A stretch of DNA of 64,000 nucleotides from Paraglaciecola sp. T6c (GTDB taxonomy: Bacteria > Pseudomonadota > Gammaproteobacteria > Enterobacterales > Alteromonadaceae), in assembly GCF_000014225.1 (NCBI RefSeq), contig NC_008228.1, forward strand, positions 2,232,001 to 2,296,000. Direction: 5' to 3'. The notes beneath the pieces were generated by a model. It did not search any database. It was given only the letters and a program-made list of their open reading frames with translations, and was not told the DNA's origin. Position 1 is the first letter of the stretch; every line of letters begins with the position of its first letter. The translations under genes were made by a program, and so were the position numbers. Of this stretch, positions 56,687 through 64,000 are shown piece by piece.

Positions 56687-56839
56687 ATGGAAGATTTAGG
56701 ATTTATATTTGGGATCATAGGCATGTCAATGGGTATGTCAGCGTTTACTTTTGCCATCATAACAATGAAAAAGGTGGACAAACTTGAGAGTAAACTTAAA
56801 GAGCTTGATGTTTTAAGCTCGGATTTTAAGTCTAGTTAA
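56687..56839 (+). CDS. 50-residue single-pass membrane protein in a cassette
   Basis: A short gene with a good AGAGGAA site eight bases before the ATG. The product has a hydrophobic N-terminal half (MEDLGFIFGIIGMSMGMSAF with more Met, Phe and Ile to residue 27) that should cross the membrane, and a charged helical tail (KKVDKLESKLKELD) with heptad spacing. It fills a small cassette between core site GTTATAT and the R''-like ATACAAC. Short membrane proteins of this form include regulators of larger membrane complexes and toxins, but no family is recognised. Confidence 0.72.
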   Translation: MEDLGFIFGIIGMSMGMSAFTFAIITMKKVDKLESKLKELDVLSSDFKSS

Positions 56840-56867
56840 TAATCTATTCCCTATTTGTGTTACACCA

Positions 56868-56957
56868 ATACAACAAGTACTTCAAATGGGGCTGCTAAGA
56901 GTTTGCTCTGTTTCGCTTCACATTTTAGCCTACGTTTTTTAGCCGCTTAGCGAGGCG
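56868..56957 (+). other. attC site of the 50-residue-protein cassette, cut at R'
   Basis: The R''-like box ATACAAC (56868-56874) differs at one base from the complement of GTTATAT. The body (GTTTGCTCTGTTTCGCTTCA, then CATTTTAGCC) is like attC1. The site ends at GGCG, the first G of the R' core, where an IS10-like end begins (CTGGGGGATCC). Confidence 0.75.
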
Positions 56958-57190
56958 CTGGGGGATCCTCTCGTAGAATAGAGCTCCCTTTTTTGTGAAC
57001 CCAAGTAATAGTGATGCTGTTAAGGAAAGTAGGGCCCATGCAATTTGGGCCAGCGTTACATTCTGTCATCGGTTGCTTGTGGCATTTTGTTTGTTTCCTG
57101 ACTTCTCTGCCTAATCTTCTAATTGATCCTATGATTGATAATACGCGCCGGTGTTGAGTCCGATTGGCTTGAAATGCACGCTAGCCATTT
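56958..57190 (-). mobile_element. Decayed IS10-like fragment (copy C)
   Basis: About 230 bp align with the left end and transposase 3' part of the complete copy (2,989-3,185), for instance TTCCTGACTTCTCTGCCTAA, but with many substitutions and small gaps. The nine bases before it (AGCGAGGCG) are the candidate target duplication. The other end is not found. Confidence 0.8.
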
Positions 57191-57470
57191 TTTAGCAAAG
57201 ACACTTATACATTCACTCATAAAATGAAGCTTACTTGGACATGCTGAATAAAAAGGCCGCACTGTTTCTCTCTGGTTTTATGACGGAATTATCACAAATA
57301 AGGGTTATGGTACTTTTGAACTGGCTGGGTGTAATGAGCCCTTCTAGGGAGCATTAGGCGTAAAATAAAAGGCGTAACTAAGTCAGGGGAAGTCATGTAT
57401 CGATGAAAGATAGTATTGAGCATCCCGTTCTGTTCATTTGAATATTAACTATCCGAAGAGAAGAGTATTA
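57191..57470. other. Gene-free stretch after the second cassette site
   Basis: About 280 bp with no convincing gene between the IS fragment and the VOC protein gene. GCATTAGGCGT near 57,350 resembles a decayed core site, but too weakly to call. The right part should hold the promoter of the next gene. Confidence 0.35.
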
Positions 57471-57971
57471 ATGAAGCGATTTTTATTATCGGTTGGGCTG
57501 GGCGTAATGTTTTCAGCAACCACGTTAGTGCATGCACAGGCACCCAAGCAGATACAAGCGCAAGAACAAAGCGTTCAAGGCGTTGATCACGTCGGGCTAG
57601 CGGTGAGTGACTTGCAGGCATCAGAGCGATTTTTTACCCAGTATGCAGGGTTTCATGTACTGAGCCGTGATGAAAAGTACCCATCTGTGTTTCTATCAAA
57701 TAACAGTGTTGTTATTACGTTGTGGCGCGTGACTGACCCTAGTGCGGCTGTGGCATTTGATCGCAAAAATAATGTTGGCTTGCATCACTTGGCACTTAGA
57801 GTCAGCAGCGAAGCGACCTTGAATGCGCTGCATGAGACCTTCTTGCAAGACAAGCAGGTAAAGATAGAGTTTGCGCCTGAGCAAGCGGGTAATGGGCCGA
57901 ACAAGCATATGATGGTGTATGAGCCTAGCGGCAATCGGATTGAGTTTATGTATCGAGCGGCAGCGCGCTAG
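57471..57971 (+). CDS. Exported VOC (glyoxalase/bleomycin-resistance fold) protein
   Basis: A 166-residue protein from ATG 57471, after a GAAGAGAAGAG site. A signal peptide (LLSVGLGVMFSATTLVHA) directs it to the periplasm, which is unusual for VOC enzymes. The domain shows VDHVGLAVSDLQASERFFTQ, VGLHHLALRVSSEATL and YEPSGNRIEFMYR, giving a metal-binding pattern His, His and Glu. The reaction is unknown. Confidence 0.87.
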   Translation: MKRFLLSVGLGVMFSATTLVHAQAPKQIQAQEQSVQGVDHVGLAVSDLQASERFFTQYAGFHVLSRDEKYPSVFLSNNSVVITLWRVTDPSAAVAFDRKNNVGLHHLALRVSSEATLNALHETFLQDKQVKIEFAPEQAGNGPNKHMMVYEPSGNRIEFMYRAAAR

Positions 57972-58227
57972 TTCGCAGGGCTCTTTTTTGCCCGGGCACT
58001 CTCTTGGCCAAGCCCTTTATTAGCCAAGCACTTTCCTAGCTAGGCATCCGATAACGGTCATTTAGGGCTGGAAGGGCTTGGCTAAAGGGGCACTTAGCAA
58101 AAGGAAAGATTGGTTAAACAAGAAAGGCTGGTTAATGAGAAAGAGGGAAAATACGTAGACCCAAGAGAACTCGGGTCAAGAGAAACCAAAAGTGTTAGCT
58201 TCTCTTGATAAAGTAAAGCACTCGCAC
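57972..58227. other. Inverted-repeat-rich intergenic region
   Basis: GCCAAGCCCTT near 58,005 and its exact complement AAGGGCTTGGC near 58,076 could form a long-range stem, and several AGCCAAGC and GGTTAA-type repeats lie between and after them. GACCC/GGGTC near 58,158-58,178 and the hairpin CACTCGCAC/GTGCGAGTG at 58,219-58,240 follow. The last overlaps the mltD stop and may be its terminator. Confidence 0.5.
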
Positions 58228-59889
58228 TTAGGTGCGAGTGACATCCACCTTGATTTTAAGCTTCTGGCCGGGTTGTAGGTATTTTTGGGTACTTATTTGA
58301 TTCCATGCGACCAAGTCTGACACATTGACCTTAAATTTTTGCGCGATTCTGGCCAATGAATCACCGCCGCGCACTGTGTAGGTGAGGGTGCGTATTACCG
58401 CATCGCTGTGTTTTTTGCTGTCCTTGCCCTTAAGCCATACCACTAGCTCTTTACCTGGGCGCAACATGTCCGTAGGGGCCATACCATTCCACTTGGCTAA
58501 GCTGCGCATGTTGACTTTATATTTACGACTTATATCCCACATGGTGTCGCCATTTTTGACTCTGTGCTTGACCTGATACGTCCCGCTTTTGTGCTTAGAC
58601 TGCGTATCCGCTAAGCGCTGCTCTTGAGAGAGTGAATAAAAGTCCAGTGATTTTAATGCCACAGGTATAACCAAGTATTCCCCAGCGCGGATCACATTGC
58701 CTTTTAACTCATTTACTTGGCTAATAATGTCTGTGGTAGTGTGATATTTGTGCGCTAGTTTCAACAGACTGTCGCCGCTCTTAATTTTGTGGCGAACCCA
58801 GTTTAAACGCTCTTTGGTTTCGGTTGCCGCAATAGCGTCACTAAAGGTGTCTGCTTTATCCACTGGCACAAGCAGCTTAAACGGCCCTTCGGGGTCGGTA
58901 GCCCAGCGATTATAACCTGGGTTTAACGCATGCAGCTCTTCAACCGTAAGACCTGCCATATCAGCAGCAAGGGCCAAATCAATTTGCGAGCCGACATCGA
59001 CTTCTTCAGTCACTTTGATATTTTCGATAACAGGCCATTTGAACGCATAGGTTTCTGCGTTTCTAAGTATGTCTGCCAAGGCCAATAATTTGGGGACGTA
59101 AGCGCGGGTCTCTCTGGGTAAATCTAGGGCCCAGTATTCTGTGCTTTTACCCGCTTTTTTATTCTTTTTAATGGCGCGCATAACACGACCTTCACCGCTG
59201 TTGTAAGCTGCAAGGGCGTGTAACCAGTTGCCGTCAAACATTTCGTTTAAGTACTTCAAGTAAGCAATTGCGCCATCAGTTGATGCCATGACATCACGGC
59301 GCCCGTCATACCACCATGTTTGCTTCATGCCAAAACGTTTGCCCGTTGCCGGTACGAATTGCCACATACCCGCAGCGCGGCCATGTGAATAGGCGAAAGG
59401 GTCAAAGGCGCTTTCTACTATGGGTAAAAGCGCTAGTTCCATAGGCATATTTTCACTTTCAAGGCGCTCTACAATCAGGTACAAAAATGGCTTAGCACGC
59501 TTTGCAACACGTTGCATGTAGCTGGGGTGTTTTAGGTACCAGTTGCGCTGACTAGCAATGCGTTTGTTGTCTTCAAAGTCCAAAGCGAGGTGTTGACCCA
59601 CGTATTGCCATACGTCGAGTGCGGCAACGTCTTGCGGGATTGGCTCTGGTTCAATTGTGACCTCGACCTCTTCTTCTGGGTGGGTGACAGGTATAATACC
59701 TTCATCCGCCGCTTCACAGTCGAATGCCTGATCAGCTAACTCACCGGATTGTTCGCATGTCATGGCAATTTCTTGCGCTATTTCGTGCTCTTGGTCTATC
59801 TGTTCAGCTATGTCTGAATGAGGCTCCATCATCTGACAGGCCGGTAAAATAGACACTAGCGATAGGCATAGTAGGGTATGTAAGCGCAC
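58228..59889 (-). CDS. mltD: Membrane-bound lytic murein transglycosylase D
   Basis: A 553-residue lipoprotein: signal with lipobox SILPAC. The lytic transglycosylase domain (about residues 110-260) has the catalytic Glu in LPIVESAFDPFAYSHG and the blocks GMWQFVPATGKRFG and AAYNSGEGRVMRAI. Three LysM modules follow near the C-terminus (IKSGDSLLKLAHKYHTT, VKNGDTMWDISRKYKVN, VRGGDSLARIAQKFKVN). It cleaves peptidoglycan glycan strands with formation of anhydro ends. Next to gloB, as in E. coli. Confidence 0.95.
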   Translation of the reverse strand: MRLHTLLCLSLVSILPACQMMEPHSDIAEQIDQEHEIAQEIAMTCEQSGELADQAFDCEAADEGIIPVTHPEEEVEVTIEPEPIPQDVAALDVWQYVGQHLALDFEDNKRIASQRNWYLKHPSYMQRVAKRAKPFLYLIVERLESENMPMELALLPIVESAFDPFAYSHGRAAGMWQFVPATGKRFGMKQTWWYDGRRDVMASTDGAIAYLKYLNEMFDGNWLHALAAYNSGEGRVMRAIKKNKKAGKSTEYWALDLPRETRAYVPKLLALADILRNAETYAFKWPVIENIKVTEEVDVGSQIDLALAADMAGLTVEELHALNPGYNRWATDPEGPFKLLVPVDKADTFSDAIAATETKERLNWVRHKIKSGDSLLKLAHKYHTTTDIISQVNELKGNVIRAGEYLVIPVALKSLDFYSLSQEQRLADTQSKHKSGTYQVKHRVKNGDTMWDISRKYKVNMRSLAKWNGMAPTDMLRPGKELVVWLKGKDSKKHSDAVIRTLTYTVRGGDSLARIAQKFKVNVSDLVAWNQISTQKYLQPGQKLKIKVDVTRT

Positions 59890-59917
59890 TAGGCGTTCCT
59901 TTTATGTTTATTCTGTT

Positions 59918-60691
59918 TTAAAAATTGTCTTTCCATGCACGAAGCGCAGTAAACACTGATTCAGGTGTTGCGAGTGTTCTACCGGCGTAATGCTCAGCAT
60001 GTTGTATGACTTCCTTGCTACTCGCGCGCAAAAACGGATTAATCGCTTTTTGCTGGCCTATTGTTGAGGGCAAGGTAGGTTTTAAATCAACCCTTTGAGA
60101 TTCTGCCCAACCTTTATAGTTCAATAGTGCTTCATTATTTGGTTCAGCAGCTTGAGCAAATTTAATATTGGCTAAGGTATATTCGTGTGTACAGTACACT
60201 TTCGTGTCGTCAGCCAAAGCCGTTAGTTGCCCTAAAGATTGATACATCTGCTGTGGCGTTCCTTCGAACAGTCTGCCACAACCAGCAGAAAAGAGCGTAT
60301 CACCACAGAATAATCCGCATGAACCTACATACGCAATATGATCAAGCGTATGGCCGGGCACTTCTAGTACCTTAAATTCAACATCTAGTGATGGTAGTTG
60401 AACGGTGTCGCCAGCCTGTAAGCGCTGAGTAATCGATTGGATTTGTGGGTTTTGTGGGCCATAAACGTTGACGTTTTCGAAGGCTTGTAGCAAGTCATTT
60501 ACACCACCTGTGTGGTCGCTATGATGATGGGTGATCAGTATGTCTGTTAACGTTAAATTGTTGCGGCTGCAGAATTTAATGACGGGTTTAGCGTCACCTG
60601 GGTCAACCACTGTGCAGGTTTCACCGTTGATTAGGCACCAAATATAATTATCCTCGAATGCTTTAATTGGTCTTATTTTCAGGGATGACAT
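59918..60691 (-). CDS. gloB: Hydroxyacylglutathione hydrolase (glyoxalase II)
   Basis: A 257-residue metallo-beta-lactamase-fold enzyme; the ATG at 60691 is chosen for its CTGGAG site and because the core IKAFEDNYIW follows at the usual distance. Metal motif LITHHHSDHTGG, then GHTLDHIAY, LFCGDTLFSAGCGR and TKVYCTHEYT. It hydrolyses S-lactoylglutathione to lactate and glutathione. The divergent neighbour is a methyltransferase gene, a widespread arrangement. Confidence 0.94.
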   Translation of the reverse strand: MSSLKIRPIKAFEDNYIWCLINGETCTVVDPGDAKPVIKFCSRNNLTLTDILITHHHSDHTGGVNDLLQAFENVNVYGPQNPQIQSITQRLQAGDTVQLPSLDVEFKVLEVPGHTLDHIAYVGSCGLFCGDTLFSAGCGRLFEGTPQQMYQSLGQLTALADDTKVYCTHEYTLANIKFAQAAEPNNEALLNYKGWAESQRVDLKPTLPSTIGQQKAINPFLRASSKEVIQHAEHYAGRTLATPESVFTALRAWKDNF

Positions 60692-60848
60692 AATAATCTC
60701 CAGTGACAACAATAATGAAACAGGTGTAAAGTAATCCGACATTATACATATTCAAAATCCATGTGCATGTACTAGTCTGCAATATGTTGACTACTAAATG
60801 TGTAATATGTTGCTACATTTTCGGTAAAAATAGGTTTGTATTGTATTG

Positions 60849-61598
60849 ATGAAGCCAGCGTTACTTGACAAAAAACCACGTTACCCCCGCTCATGGTCGA
60901 CGCTACCCAATGGTGCAGAGCGCAAAGCCATTGTAGAAAGCGAACTCGATATCATCACTCAACAGTTTTTTGGTTACCACTTGGTTAAGGTGGGTAATTT
61001 AAGCAGTGAGTTAACTTTAAGTAAGTGCTCAATTAAGCATTGTGTCAACATGGTTGCAAAAGAGCATGAGACGGCTGGCATGCGCTCGTTGTCTCGCGAC
61101 ATGGCGCTAAAAGAGAGCAGTGTAGACGGGTTTGTATTAGCCCATGAATTGGACTTTGCCCAAGACCCTCATCAAATTTTACGGGAAGTAGACAGAGCCA
61201 TTATGCCTGATGGCGATTTGGTGATTGTGGGCTTTAACCCGCTCAGCTTAACTGGCTTGCGAAAGTTAGTCTGGTTTAACCGCCAGAGTATTTTGCAAGA
61301 AGCGCGTTTTTTTAGCGTCCCGCGTATTAAAGACTGGTTGCATTTATTGGGGTTTGAAGTGACTCAAGTTACTTACCGGCCGTACTCAAAATTTTTTATC
61401 ACTAAACCGAATAATATCATCACCCGTTGGTGCAAGCGTTTTTTACCTCAGTTGGCTAGCATGTACGTTATCGTCGCGAAAAAGCGCACGGTGCCTTTGT
61501 CGCCTATCAAGCCTAAATGGCAGCTTAAACCAAAATTTAGTGCGGTAGGGGCGAGTATTCGTGCGGGTAGTGTCAACAGTGAAAAGCCGCAAAGCTGA
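60849..61598 (+). CDS. SAM-dependent methyltransferase (YafS-like)
   Basis: A 249-residue class I methyltransferase, divergent from gloB as yafS is in E. coli. The nucleotide-site glycine motif is degenerate, but HELDFAQDPHQILREVDRAIM, PDGDLVIVGFNPLSLTGLRK and LLGFEVTQVTYRPYSK match this Methyltransf_11-type group. A basic C-terminal tail of about 40 residues is extra. The substrate is not known. Confidence 0.85.
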   Translation: MKPALLDKKPRYPRSWSTLPNGAERKAIVESELDIITQQFFGYHLVKVGNLSSELTLSKCSIKHCVNMVAKEHETAGMRSLSRDMALKESSVDGFVLAHELDFAQDPHQILREVDRAIMPDGDLVIVGFNPLSLTGLRKLVWFNRQSILQEARFFSVPRIKDWLHLLGFEVTQVTYRPYSKFFITKPNNIITRWCKRFLPQLASMYVIVAKKRTVPLSPIKPKWQLKPKFSAVGASIRAGSVNSEKPQS

Positions 61599-61628
61599 CA
61601 TCAGCGAGCAGGTGTTGCACACATAAAA

Positions 61629-61660
61629 AAGCCCACTTAGGAGTTGTCCTAAGCGGGCTT
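61629..61660. terminator. Bidirectional terminator between methyltransferase gene and metG
   Basis: A 14-bp stem with one mismatch (AAGCCCaCTTAGGA against TCCTAAGcGGGCTT), loop GTTG, with an A-run on the left serving metG on the minus strand. Confidence 0.85.
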
Positions 61661-61694
61661 ATTGGCTATTTAGTTAATTGGCTGAAGTAAGGTG

Positions 61695-63722
61695 TTACTT
61701 CACTTTCATGCCAGGTTGTGCGCCTTCGTGTGGCTCCATGATCCACAAGTCTTTGCCGCCAGGACCTGCTGCTAGCACCATGCCTTCAGACATGCCAAAA
61801 CGCATTTTACGCGGCGCTAGGTTTGCCACCATAACCGTTAACTTACCCACCAAATCTTCTGGTTGGTAAGCAGATTTAATGCCTGCGAATACTTGGCGGG
61901 TCTCACCGCCTAAATCAAGCTCTAAACGCAATAACTTGTCCGCTTTTTCGACGTGCTCAGCGACCACTATTTTAGCAATACGCAGGTCTATTTTAGCGAA
62001 GTCATCAAACTCGATCGTGTCACTGATAGGGTCTTTCGCCAACGGGCTGTTTGGGTCTAGCGTTACCGTCGGTGCTAGGTTTTCTTTTGAGTCATCCACC
62101 ATGGCGTTCACCTTGTCCATATCTACTCGTTGCATTAATGCTTTGAATTTATTGATTTCATGGCCAGTTAGTACACTTTGGGCGCTGCTCCAGCTTAAAT
62201 CATCGTTCAAGAAGGCTTCGGCTTGCTCGGCTAATTTGGGCACAACGGGTTTTAAATACACCATTAACAGGCGGAACAAGTTTATACCCAATGAACATAC
62301 ATCGTGAGTGAAGGCTTGTTTACTTTCATCTTTGATGGTGACCCAAGGGGCGTTGGCATCAATGAACTGATTAGCTTTGTCCGCTAGTGCCATAATTTCG
62401 CGAATGGCTTTGTGATATTGGCGCTCTTCAAATGCTTGGGCGATGCTCGCTTGTGCATGTTGAAATTCAGCTACTAACGCAGGCTCAAGCACGTTGTCTG
62501 ACAGCTTGCCGTCGAAACGCTTGGTGATAAAGCTGGCACAACGACTGGCGATGTTAACGACTTTGCCTACTAAGTCTGAATTAACTTTCTGTGCGAAATC
62601 TTCAAAGTTAAGGTCGATATCTGTCACGTTCGCGCCCAGTTTAGAGGCGAAGTAATAACGCAGATACTCGGGGTTTAAATGTTCTAAATAAGTCCGGCCC
62701 TTAATAAAAGTACCTTTTGACTTAGACATTTTGGCACCGTTAACGGTGACAAAACCGTGCACGTTAACGCCCGTAGGCTTTCTGAAACCGGCGCCTTCAA
62801 GCATGGCTGGCCAGAATAGACAGTGAAAATAGGTAATGTCTTTACCGATAAAATGGTATAGCTCAGCGTCAGAGTCAGCGCCCCAGTATTCATCGAAGTT
62901 AATGCCGCTGCGATCACACAAGTTTTTAAAGCTCGCCATGTACCCGACGGGTGCATCAACCCATACATAAAAGAATTTGTTGGGTGCACCGGGAATTTCA
63001 AACCCGAAGTAAGGTGCGTCGCGACTGATATCCCACTGTTGTAGGCCTTTTTCAAACCATTCTTCAAGCTTGTTGCTGATTTCGCTTTGCAAGGCATCGC
63101 TTTTCAGCCAGTTTTGCAGCATGTCTGAAAATTGCGGTAAGTCGAAGAAGAAATGCTCTGAGTCTTTTAAAATCGGCGTCGCGCCTGAAACCACTGAGCG
63201 TGGGTTCTTCATTTCTGTGGGGTCGTAAGTCGCACCGCAGTTATCACAGCTATCGCCGTTTTGATCTTCAGCACCACAGCTAGGGCAAGTGCCTTTTACA
63301 AAGCGATCCGGCAAAAACATGTTCTTTTCAGGGTCAAACAACTGGCTGATAGTGCGCTTTGAAATATATCCCGCATCGTTTAAGCGGTTGTAAATCAGTT
63401 CAGACAGCTCTTTGTTTTCGTCACTGTGGGTAACGTGGTAGTTGTCATATTCTACGAAGAAGTCGAGCAAATCTTGATGATGCTCTTCACGGGTACGCGC
63501 CACCATTTCCTCTGGCGTAATACCTAGCTCTTGGGCTTTGAGCATAACGGGCGTACCATGTGCATCGTCGGCACATACACTGTATATTTCGTGGCCACAC
63601 ATTCGTTGAAAACGCGTCCAGATATCCGTTTGGATATGCTCTAAAAGGTGACCCAAGTGAATGGAGCCATTTGCATAGGGAAGGGCGCTGGTAACAAGAA
63701 TTTTACGTGGTTGTGACGACAT
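61695..63722 (-). CDS. metG: Methionyl-tRNA synthetase
   Basis: A 675-residue class I synthetase. The HIGH-type motif is in [17 protein letters not shown], the zinc knuckle has two CxxC pairs ([16 protein letters not shown]), the KMSKS loop is [11 protein letters not shown], and the C-terminal 110 residues form the Trbp111-like tRNA-binding and dimer domain ([20 protein letters not shown]). It is full length compared with the E. coli enzyme and is divergent from mrp/apbC. Confidence 0.97.
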   Translation of the reverse strand: MSSQPRKILVTSALPYANGSIHLGHLLEHIQTDIWTRFQRMCGHEIYSVCADDAHGTPVMLKAQELGITPEEMVARTREEHHQDLLDFFVEYDNYHVTHSDENKELSELIYNRLNDAGYISKRTISQLFDPEKNMFLPDRFVKGTCPSCGAEDQNGDSCDNCGATYDPTEMKNPRSVVSGATPILKDSEHFFFDLPQFSDMLQNWLKSDALQSEISNKLEEWFEKGLQQWDISRDAPYFGFEIPGAPNKFFYVWVDAPVGYMASFKNLCDRSGINFDEYWGADSDAELYHFIGKDITYFHCLFWPAMLEGAGFRKPTGVNVHGFVTVNGAKMSKSKGTFIKGRTYLEHLNPEYLRYYFASKLGANVTDIDLNFEDFAQKVNSDLVGKVVNIASRCASFITKRFDGKLSDNVLEPALVAEFQHAQASIAQAFEERQYHKAIREIMALADKANQFIDANAPWVTIKDESKQAFTHDVCSLGINLFRLLMVYLKPVVPKLAEQAEAFLNDDLSWSSAQSVLTGHEINKFKALMQRVDMDKVNAMVDDSKENLAPTVTLDPNSPLAKDPISDTIEFDDFAKIDLRIAKIVVAEHVEKADKLLRLELDLGGETRQVFAGIKSAYQPEDLVGKLTVMVANLAPRKMRFGMSEGMVLAAGPGGKDLWIMEPHEGAQPGMKVK

Positions 63723-63840
63723 GTTTATTTCGGTTTCTTAGTTTAATTAAAAAGGCCGCAAATGGTATCGAAAATAAGCCGCCATTGCATTAGCTAATAG
63801 CTACCTAGGGCCAAAATCATCGTTATTAAGTAGGAGTGTC

Positions 63841-64000
63841 ATGTTATTTAGCCGGTCAACACCAGAGCAAAAACGTCAGTCATTGGTTTCAAAGCAACTC
63901 GCGGCGCAATTCGAACTCACTGACAAGCACGTCGGTACATGGGTGACGGTCTCCGGTGAAGATGTTCTCATCACTTTACCTTTTGCTGCCGCAGCCGTTC
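63841..64000 (+). CDS. Mrp/ApbC iron-sulfur carrier ATPase, N-terminal fragment
   Basis: The first 53 codons of a gene that runs off the window. Divergence from metG is the common position of mrp/apbC, an iron-sulfur cluster carrier with a P-loop ATPase domain. The visible N-terminus (MLFSRSTPEQKRQSLVSKQL) precedes that domain, so no ATPase motif can be checked. The call rests mainly on position. Confidence 0.6.
   Translation, partial: MLFSRSTPEQKRQSLVSKQLAAQFELTDKHVGTWVTVSGEDVLITLPFAAAAV

Overview
The window looks like chromosomal DNA of a marine gammaproteobacterium of the Alteromonadales (Glaciecola/Paraglaciecola-like). This rests on gene content and order (cysS/ppiB/lpxH, mltD/gloB/methyltransferase, metG/mrp), several TonB receptors, moderate GC, and a chromosomal integron. 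No database search was possible, so the genus is an inference.

Region 1 (1-7,500) is an integron. It holds a leftward intI with a LexA box and an attI region, then four cassettes whose core sites pair correctly (GTTATGC/GCATAAC, GTTAGGT/ACCTAAC, GTTATGT/ACATAAC, GTTAGGT/ACCTAAC). The array is invaded by three kinds of mobile DNA, each sitting in attC: an IS110 element in the R'' box with a plausible bridge RNA, IS10-like elements exactly at the R' crossover, and a Y1 (HUH) transposase element that always follows TTAC or, once, GTAC. The integrase gene itself is broken by a 73-bp two-hairpin mini-element.

Region 2 (7,600-11,800) holds a DUF1080 lipoprotein, a sialate-O-acetylesterase-type enzyme and two small ferredoxin-like-fold proteins.

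Region 3 (12,000-38,600) is a large periplasmic alcohol-oxidation locus resembling the Pseudomonas exa/ped regions. It has a PQQ alcohol dehydrogenase with the Asp-x-Asp signature of lanthanide-dependent enzymes, its cytochrome c and a XoxJ/MxaJ-like binding protein. Divergent from these are a PQQ-associated ABC system with a beta-propeller, two TonB receptors, a NitT/TauT-type importer, a DUF3422 protein, a porin and an EthD-like protein. A LuxR-type response regulator, a NahK-like hybrid kinase with a FIST (NosP-like) partner, a NosR-like flavo/iron-sulfur membrane protein and an ExaC-like aldehyde dehydrogenase follow. Alcohol would be oxidised in the periplasm, electrons passed to cytochrome c, and the aldehyde oxidised in the cytoplasm. 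No PQQ biosynthesis gene is seen.

Region 4 (38,800-52,600) is mostly housekeeping: hpf, asnS, cysK with a divergent Lrp-type regulator, an NhaC-type antiporter, gamma-glutamyltranspeptidase, lpxH, ppiB and cysS.

Region 5 (52,880-57,200) is a second cassette site. It has a close copy of the attI region but no integrase gene, a Fic-protein cassette with its own promoter, a 50-residue membrane-protein cassette, and remnants of the same Y1 and IS10-like elements. The Y1 transposase copy here is interrupted by three more of the mini-elements. Region 6 (57,400-64,000) returns to core genes: a VOC protein, mltD, gloB, a methyltransferase, metG and the start of mrp/apbC.
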